Shown here: positions 57,795 to 64,000 of the stretch, piece after piece
How the letters are laid out: each line of letters starts with the position of its first letter
Numbering within the stretch: the stretch's first letter is position 1
Assembly (NCBI GenBank): GCA_964030785.1
Contig: OZ034975.1
Location: 19,622,142-19,686,141, forward strand
DNA from: Siderastrea siderea
Taxonomy: Eukaryota > Cnidaria > Anthozoa > Scleractinia > Rhizangiidae
Direction of reading: 5' to 3'
DNA: 64,000 nucleotides
Notes under the pieces: model-generated
Databases searched by the model: none
What the model was told of the DNA's origin: nothing
What the model saw: only the letters and a program-made list of their open reading frames with translations
Position numbers and translations under genes: made by a program

Positions 57795-60131
57795 GTAAGT
57801 TAAACTAAACGTTCTCACAGGGTACCAGTTATAATTCGAGTTATTTCGAGCAAACGAAATTAAAAAGCACTCTACGCAAACCTTTCTTAAAAGGGGGGCT
57901 TTCTTAAAGTGCTACTATCTTTATATTCAAATTCGTGAATGAATTTGTATGATATAAAGAGTCACCGTTCCAACAACTAGCTGCAACCCACCTTAAGTTG
58001 GATTAAAATAAAGTGTCATTAGTATGTAAGATTTAAATGCAACCTAAGGAAACGTATGTTGTCTTCGAACGCTGAGCTGGCACAGGGAGCCCTTACAGAA
58101 AACCAGAATCACCTCGCAAGGCCGCCATTCGATTTTTAGTACAGTGCGGCCAGGCTCGAGTGAGGTCTGGAACCGATGCAGCCATTTTGAATGGGAGGTC
58201 GGAAACCGTTCATAGTCTAGTAAAATGAAAATTTTGTCGAATTTTTGTCCAATTTTTTTCCTGAGGTTTTCCAGATGCACGATTTCGTAGCATGTCTGCT
58301 ATGATCTGATTCGTGTATTTGAAATCTGCAACAGTTTTCCTCCCAATGCTCTCTCTTCAATTCCAAGTGAAGAGCGTTTGTTCCTCACTCGTTCGGTGAA
58401 CGAGTGAGGAACGATAAACGATAAACTATCTTGTTCCATGGCCTGTGTCAGGCTCTCGGTCAGTGGAGATGAGCGAAAAAGCGGGCAAGAAGCGAAAAAG
58501 CCACGCGTATTTCATGCCAGTTTGTTTTCTTGATCCGCTTTTCCGACTGTCTTGGAGCCTAAAACAGGCTACTTGTTCCACCGGTCAGACAACAAATTGG
58601 CCGCAAACAATCAGTTTTGCAGCTACACTTTTACATTTTCTTCCGAAGAAAGAACTTTTTAAGCTGTCTTCATGGTTTATCTTCTTTACTCTTTGTAAAA
58701 TATTTCCTGGTTATAGCGGAGCCCGCGCGCTAGCGCGTCAGTGGAGCACCATTGCTAAGCAAATTTAATTTGGCAACCTATCAAGCCTAGAAATTTTGGT
58801 AGTGACGTAATAGTCACGTGACCCTCCGTCCTTACGTCCGTCCGTCCGCACCACAGGGTAACCAATATGAAGTGGCATACCATGCACTGGATATAACCCT
58901 GTGCTGAATCCCGTGTTTTTGGCGCGAAGTTGCATGGTGACCCACCTTGTAGCAAAACAAGCAAAGACAACAAAGGTCAAAAACAAATTTGTTAATGAAA
59001 AAAAAATGCTCAAAAGAATACTCAGTTGTCTTTTTGGTGGAAGGCGAAAAGTTCAATTTAGGCGAAAAAAATTAGGCGATAAAGTTCAGACGAAATGTTC
59101 AAATTTGCCTTGTCGGTTCTGTTACGAACTCGGTCGGCACACCGCTTGCTTGAGTTTGCAGCATTTCGCGGCAGTTTCGACGCCAAATATAGCAGAGCTA
59201 GTACTTTTTGGTTTTTTCTGTCCACAACCATGGTTTTTGCGGCGGTCCAAACACATTTTGCCAGGAAAAACACCAGCATTTTTATGTTGATAGGCAGCTT
59301 GTTTCGAAAAAAGAAGTAAGTAATAAAATTAAACAATAAATGCTCTTGGCCTAGTGGACTAATCGCCGGCTTGCGACGCCGTCGAGCTGAGTTCGGCTCT
59401 CTGCGAGGGCATTGATTTTTTTCTTTTTTCTCTTTTCTTTTTTTTTTTTTAATTTAACGACTTGAATGAGAGTATTTTCACAAATTAATAAGTCCCAGCC
59501 AAAAAACAAAAAGCAAAAACAAGTACAAACGGGGGGGCTCCACTTTTAGGCTTGGCCAAATCTTTATATTACGTCTTCTGAAGAACGCTATTGAAGAAAG
59601 AATTTTCGTGCCTTTTACCTAGTGAGATCAGAATAATCATAATATTGTTCCTGTAAGCAGATTGATACGAGCTTTTTGTCTAGAGCCTGCATGCAGCATA
59701 ACTTCCGGTCATCTTTTCAACCTACTTCCGTGAACCCACTGACGGTGGGCAGACAATGATAACGAAGGGCGGCCGGGAGTTTCATCCCTTGTTATTAATC
59801 ATTCTCGGCATGCGATCGGAAGTTCCGAAGAGGCTCCAAACCCCCAGTTCGGCTTCTCTGTTCCAGACCTCGCACTATCTGACCGCGCACAAATTATTCG
59901 AAATGGCCGACGCTTGATAAACAACAATTTGATGTGAGGAGTCGGAGTGTTCCGCGGAAAGGTCTTGTGCCTTAGGTTTGCGAAGAACAGCCAATTTTGA
60001 TATAATCTACCTAAAAATGATGATCAGATCATGAAGTTCGCAATGATCATAGTCAACAACAACAACCTGCAAGAAAAAATCCTAGGAGTGCAAGGTAGTA
60101 ATCAATTCACTTGTCACTTTTTTCTCCGCAG
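57795..60131 (+). other. Intron between LRR exons 7 and 8
   Basis: 2.3 kb with repeat remnants. 58376-58418 is a short hairpin (GTTCCTCACTCGTT / ACGAGTGAGGAAC). The tRNA-like sequence is at 59341-59411. No exon recognised; ORFs at 58445-58768 and 58901-59336 lack motifs. Confidence 0.6.
59341..59411 (+). tRNA. tRNA-like sequence (GCG anticodon), pseudogene or SINE head
   Basis: Acceptor strands TGCTCTT and GAGGGCA pair with G-U wobbles. Box A-like TGGCCTAGTGGAC is present. The anticodon stem CGGC/GCCG encloses TTGCGAC, giving anticodon GCG (Arg, CGC codons). The T-arm GCTGAG-TTCGGCT-CTCTGC has one mismatch and a divergent box B. A pyrimidine-rich, T-rich tail follows. Acceptor and T-arm mismatches and the intronic location favour a tRNA-derived SINE head or pseudogene. 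Confidence 0.5.
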
Positions 60132-60203
60132 CGATCTTTCTTACAATAAAATTTCAAACGTACCAAACGATTTACTGTGTTGTGTGAGAAAGTTGAAATA
60201 TCT
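60132..60203 (+). CDS. LRR exon 8
   Basis: 72 nt, acceptor TTCTCCGCAG, donor GTAAGT, phase 2. One LRR with LSYNKISNVPNDLLCCVRKL; two adjacent Cys replace the usual small residues. Confidence 0.88.
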
Positions 60204-60398
60204 GTAAGTGTATCAACTAATTCTTGTTTACGCGGCTCAGTGTGCCTTGATTGTGAAAGATTTATTTATCAGACAGACATACAAACTCGCATACTCACCA
60301 CAGTGAAATTGTATTTCTGTTTAGTAATATTCCCATGCCAGGACCCGATGAATACGAAATGTATCTAACATTGCAGTGTGGAATTTCTTAATTGTCAG

Positions 60399-60470
60399 AT
60401 TTTTACGAAATAACATGATCACCTCAATATCAAACGAGACTTTTACCCGCGTCTCGAGTGTTAGATATCT
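60399..60470 (+). CDS. LRR exon 9
   Basis: 72 nt, acceptor ATTGTCAG, donor GTAAGT, phase 2. One LRR with LRNNMITSISNETFTRVSSV; contains an N-glycosylation sequon (NET). Confidence 0.87.
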
Positions 60471-60807
60471 GTAAGTACAACATGATTTCTGTACTTATTC
60501 CTATCGCATTACCTTATAATTTATCGAAAGATACGCTTCGAATGATTGAATGATCGGAAGCATAGAGATCTTTTACACCATCACTCACTCGGGCAAGTGA
60601 CCACCAAAAAAACTAAACGAACGAAAAAGAAACAATTAAAGCCCCAGGGGCATTAGACCCCGCCGTTGTTCTCCCTCCCCTCGGGGTGTAAAACATATTA
60701 AAGTCACTCAAGATACAAGTCCTAGCCCGTGTAGCGAAAGACACGGCGAGAATTTGTTTGGTCGAGCGGAAACCGGAAGTCTGGGGCAAGTGACCGCGGA
60801 AAAAAAA

Positions 60808-60922
60808 GGGTATTACTAGACCGCATCCTGACGGCGGGGTAAAAAAACGGGTATTACTATACCCCGTCCTTACGGCGGGGTGAAAAACGGGTATTACTAG
60901 ATCCCGTCCTAACAGCGGGATA
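60808..60922 (+). repeat. Tandem repeat, ~40-41 bp x 3
   Basis: Units starting GGGTATTACTAGACC at 60808, 60849 and 60889, each with CGTCCT(G/T/A)ACGGCGGGGT-like centre. It lies in the intron between LRR exons 9 and 10. Confidence 0.85.
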
Positions 60923-61331
60923 ACAAGTAAAAAGTGAAGGATAAGTGTGATAATGTGGTTTCAACACACATTGATAATGTGGTGCCAACTTACCCCTTAC
61001 TCCTAAATAAGTACCCCCTAAAAAATTGCCAACCTAAGCCCCCCAAAATTGCCAAATAAGTGAATTACAGTGCTTGGAGAGAGTGAAGTTCATCCTTCCT
61101 TGAGAAAAAGATACATGTATACAGTCGTACTGATCAAAGGAATAAGTCTGGGTCTCGGATACAAACATGGAAATTAGTCAAAACCGTTCCTTTGATTATT
61201 ATTTCCTTTGATTGCAAAATTTTGCTTGATCTTATATCTATACATTATTATCTTTTTATCTATACATTATCTTATTATCTATACATTATTATCTACACAT
61301 AATTATCTTATTAACTGTACATGTATGTTAG
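60923..61331 (+). other. Rest of intron before LRR exon 10
   Basis: Includes a TATCTATACATTATTATC-rich tract (61240-61310). Ends in GTATGTTAG. Confidence 0.6.
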
Positions 61332-61403
61332 ATTTCTCAGTGCCAATCGATTACAGACCATTCCATACCGCGCATTCTTCAACTTAGGAAGGCTCCAGAT
61401 TAT
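61332..61403 (+). CDS. LRR exon 10
   Basis: 72 nt, donor GTAAGT, phase 2. One LRR with LSANRLQTIPYRAFFNLGRL. Confidence 0.88.
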
Positions 61404-61779
61404 GTAAGTACAGGATGCCACATTTGGTCGAGGAAGAAATCGCGCTTTCCATTTCGCGTGTGGAGTTTTTTCGAACACTGTGGCAGTCTAATTTATCTAA
61501 AAAAAACTTAAATAACAAAGCTTTTTCATTACTTTCATTTTCTTTTTATTTAATTTTTTGAGGTCTTGAGTCGCAAATTACTGTCCCTGATGGACAGCTT
61601 TCGCGCTTTGCTTTTCAGTGCAATAAAAGCTGAAAACAGGATAATATCATGAAATGGACATTTTTTTTGGGGGGGGGGTTGCTTGAGATGCTAAATGTAG
61701 TATTTATTCAGTCTTAAATGTTATGGTTTTAAAAGATAGATAATTTACTTCAATATTTAATTTCTGTTTTTGTTTTCAG
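61404..61779 (+). other. Intron between LRR exons 10 and 11
   Basis: AT-rich with a G-rich run at 61670-61678; ends TTGTTTTCAG. Confidence 0.7.
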
Positions 61780-61851
61780 AATGCTGACGGATAATCCCAC
61801 AAAAGTAATTGAAGCAGAGGCATTTAAACTGGGCAGATACGATCTAAATAT
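61780..61851 (+). CDS. LRR exon 11
   Basis: 72 nt, acceptor TTGTTTTCAG, donor GTACGC (weak), phase 2. One LRR with LTDNPTKVIEAEAFKLGRYD, weaker consensus than the earlier ones. Confidence 0.8.
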
Positions 61852-62566
61852 GTACGCTTGCATGCAATATGGAACGTATTAGGTTGCAATACTTTATGTT
61901 TGCACGCAGACCTTAAAATAGCAAATACACTGTTTGGCTTAGGTCACGAAGGCTTCCTTGGTCTTGGAATAGAATGAACACCAGGCAACGACAAAATGCT
62001 GAAACAAAGAGTGACTAAACATGTAAACTAATTAAAGGGAGTGTTTCACCTCAACGCCAAATTTACCCAGATTTATTTAAAAATTTGTAACTGAGGCAAT
62101 ACACATGAGATGGGTTTTTTTTTTCAGTAGGAATGAAAAAGCTAATTTAAAGGCACATCGTGTTTTCCTATGGTCAGGAACGTGCCCGGCGTAACATTGC
62201 TTTGTTATATCGAAATCGACGAAAAAATTGCAGGGGACAAAAAGGGATGAAATCAAGGAATCATAAACATGAGAGACGAAACAACGGCTAAATGTCTCAA
62301 GATTCCCTTAATCCACTTACATCTAATTTAGTTGCATATTTGGTGCCATTGGCCAATATAACACGGAAACAGTTAGGTGAGCAAAATTTCGTTTTTCGGC
62401 CACGGCACTGCCCCTTTAAAAATCTCGATTCTTTCGTCCTTTTGACCTTTTTCCGGCCTAATAGCTAACACAATATTTTTTATATTGATATTTTCTTCAC
62501 GCTCAGGTACCTTTGGAAATGTTTCCTCAACAATACTTTCATATTTCTTTTTTTTACTTTTCACAG
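61852..62566 (+). other. Intron between exons 11 and 12
   Basis: No gene recognised; a minus-strand ORF (62373-62564) overlaps the pyrimidine tract and is chance. Confidence 0.6.
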
Positions 62567-62641
62567 ATACTTGCTGCGGATGGATCTGAAAAAATTAAGA
62601 CTTGAGTCGTTTGTTGGAATTCTTGCTTTCGATTCTCAAAT
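62567..62641 (+). CDS. Irregular LRR exon 12
   Basis: 75 nt, acceptor TTTTCACAG, donor GTGATG (weak), phase 2. It encodes YLLRMDLKKLRLESFVGILA: LRR-like spacing but without the N/Asn-ladder residue, as in a degenerate or capping repeat. Confidence 0.65.
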
Positions 62642-63323
62642 GTGATGTATCAAGCTATTATGTCATTCAACAGACTTAGAAAAATCATTAACTGAAGAAG
62701 ACAAAAAACAAACTCTGTTTTTGGCCATGTCAGAAGTTTATTTCTTGAATCATTTCCATATTGCCATCATGCAAAAGCTCTCTCTAATGCCCAATTGTTT
62801 CAATTGTAAAGGACTTTAAATGTGCTGAACTTAATGCTAATGAGCAAAAGCTATTGTTTTAGTCGATTTACATTAGGTTAGGTACCTGTAAAGTTCCATG
62901 TTTGACATAAGCCTTACTTGATATCCTACGATATCATGGTCAGTTTGTGAAATTTGCATGTCATCGCTAGTATTTTGTTTTACACTTTAAAAAGATAACA
63001 ATTTTGCTCCAAAATCAGCACTCGGCTGGATCCTTAATGCATGGATGGCACTGACAAGAAATGAATGGCATTTTGACTCGAGCAAACAAATGGAAACAAG
63101 GAATGGTAAATACCGTCTCGCAAAAATGTTGCACAAAACATAAATGCAAAGACAGCAGATTAGTTAAGAATTAAAAACCAAAAAGGCGAAAACGCACTTT
63201 AGGTGAAGGCTGCAAGCCCTGTTGTGAGACTAAAATGCAAGAAACTTGTAACAATAGCGAAAAAAGCTTATTCCGAAATGACAACAATAACCAGTGTCTC
63301 AACTGATCGTTGGTTATTTGTAG
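62642..63323 (+). other. Intron between exons 12 and 13
   Basis: Nothing recognised; ends TTATTTGTAG. Confidence 0.6.
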
Positions 63324-63392
63324 GTTGATAAAGAATAGAACAGTTGGAACACTGAAATATTACTCTGCTAGCAAGAGCTGTACAATATATCT
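63324..63392 (+). CDS. Exon 13, C-terminal to the LRRs
   Basis: 69 nt, acceptor TTATTTGTAG, donor GTAAGC, phase 2. It encodes IKNRTVGTLKYYSASKSCTI with one Cys and a sequon (NRT). Not a clear LRR; may belong to the cap. Confidence 0.65.
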
Positions 63393-63559
63393 GTAAGCAA
63401 AAGAGGGGCTAATAATCATACGATGTTATTAAAGTTTATGTTCTTGATTTTGATTTTAATAATTTCTGACGGTGAGCTTTGAGGCATAAAATTAGCTAGC
63501 ATTTCTTTAAAACCCATCCTGTTTTTCTTTTAAAACAAAGTTATGTTTGTAACACACAG

Positions 63560-63598
63560 CGGTGTTTTGCTAAAGATTGTAGGATTTAGACCTTTCAG
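63560..63598 (+). CDS. Possible 39-nt mini-exon
   Basis: Acceptor ACACACAG, donor GTGAGT, phase 2 on both sides, coding GVLLKIVGFRPF. Phase allows inclusion or skipping without frame loss. The acceptor lacks a good pyrimidine tract. Confidence 0.35.
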
Positions 63599-63710
63599 GT
63601 GAGTCAAAGACAAACTACTTGTAACCAGATATCCTAGGATAAATTTCTCTATGACGCGTTGGTAAAAAAGTGTAAACCATGCAAAAAGGCTCTTTATTTC
63701 TCTGTTCTAG

Positions 63711-63925
63711 GCATCCTCTTAATTCTGATACACAAGCAGTCGAAGTCTATTCTCCGTCATCGAAAGCTAGTATAGCCTTTATATCCGCTCTCATGGCCTC
63801 GGGATTCAGTCGAAAACCAGACAATCGTACAGACCACCTTTTCCATACTTTTCTTCCTTGTCCCGTGGGAACATTTTCTAACTCTACTTCAAGAGGAAAG
63901 CAAGGATGTACAGAGTGTCCTCCGG
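63711..63925 (+). CDS. Exon with start of a Cys-rich GCC2/GCC3-like module
   Basis: 215 nt, acceptor CTGTTCTAG, donor GTAAGT, entering in phase 2 and leaving in phase 1. It encodes HPLNSDTQAVEVYSPSSKAS, SALMASGFSRKPDN, and then PCPVGTFSNSTSRGKQGCTE and CPPG. The C-P-x-G-T-F-S-N...C-x-x-C-P-P-G pattern is that of GCC2/GCC3 (ephrin-receptor-like) modules, which normally come in tandem; more should follow to the right. Extracellular by inference; it has an N-glycosylation sequon (NST). Confidence 0.8.
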
Positions 63926-64000
63926 GTAAGTGTAGTGTATAGTAGTACATCACGGGAAAACGGATTCAGCTTCATCCAGCATTGTTAAATACAACTTTGA

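Larger units (their letters stand above)
10616..63925 (+). other. LRR receptor-like gene with one LRR per exon and a GCC2/GCC3-type Cys module (partial)
   Basis: Exons called: 10616-10687, 32904-32975, 33681-33752, 34103-34174, 34550-34621, 57194-57265, 57723-57794, 60132-60203, 60399-60470, 61332-61403, 61780-61851, 62567-62641, 63324-63392, possibly 63560-63598, and 63711-63925. The first eleven are exactly 72 nt. All up to 63711 keep phase 2 (one base completes the first codon, two bases open the last), so any subset can be joined in frame. The LRR consensus is L-S-S-N-x-I-x-x-L-P-x-x-x-F-x-x-L-x-x-L. This exon plan is known from LGR and LRIG-type receptors. The gene runs off the right edge. 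The 22-kb gap between the first two exons and the 22.6-kb gap between 34621 and 57194 are filled with repeats, so the exon at 10616 could belong to a neighbouring paralogue. Confidence 0.75.

Overview
The window looks like animal nuclear DNA from a cnidarian, most likely an anthozoan such as a stony coral. The clues are an AT-rich background, GT-AG introns with one leucine-rich repeat (LRR) per exon, and a dense mix of DNA transposons, Gypsy and BEL/Pao LTR elements, L1-like and CR1-like LINEs and Penelope-like elements. The assignment rests on repeat and protein-family character only; no search was possible.

Host gene. One large plus-strand gene appears to span 10616 to beyond the right edge. 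It has at least eleven exons of about 72 nt, each coding one ~24-residue LRR and all bounded by phase-2 introns. After two or three irregular exons, a 215-nt exon carries the start of a Cys-rich GCC2/GCC3 (ephrin-receptor-like) module at 63711-63925. The product should be a secreted or membrane LRR receptor-like protein. No signal peptide, LRR N-cap, transmembrane segment or promoter was found. At 42450-42521 there is a decayed LRR exon whose acceptor side is occupied by a transposon.

Repeats by region. 1-237 is the end of a minus-strand ORF of a repeated, uncharacterised family. 2096-10077 is an ~8-kb composite flanked by TTAA with ~600-bp inverted ends; a Mutator-like element carrying a RecQ fragment (2629-3794) and a TTAA element carrying a two-exon P2X7-C-like gene (6960-8832) are nested in it. 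10771-20990 and 23969-30205 are diverged copies of one segment; a Gypsy element (11698-16313) and a foldback (17892-18736) are present only in the first copy, while Penelope fragments and a 2.1-kb block are present only in the second. 30728-31245 is a CR1-like RT fragment. 35830-40565 is a nested DNA transposon stack holding a Penelope-like RT pseudogene and two hammerhead-ribozyme motifs in inverted orientation. 40618-42446 is a 1.83-kb TTAA foldback. 42866-45774 is a PIF/Harbinger element with transposase and accessory gene. 46150-52591 is an L1-like LINE split by a degenerate BEL/Pao element, which itself contains a TTAA MITE. 53578-54560 is a 983-bp palindrome.

The receptor gene is therefore a string of tiny exons in introns that serve as transposon landing sites. 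The strongest observations are the nested insertions dated by target-site duplications and by the duplicate empty sites, the hammerhead motifs, the Mutator element with a captured helicase fragment, and the recurrent TTAA-targeting elements, one of which carries a P2X7-C-like gene.
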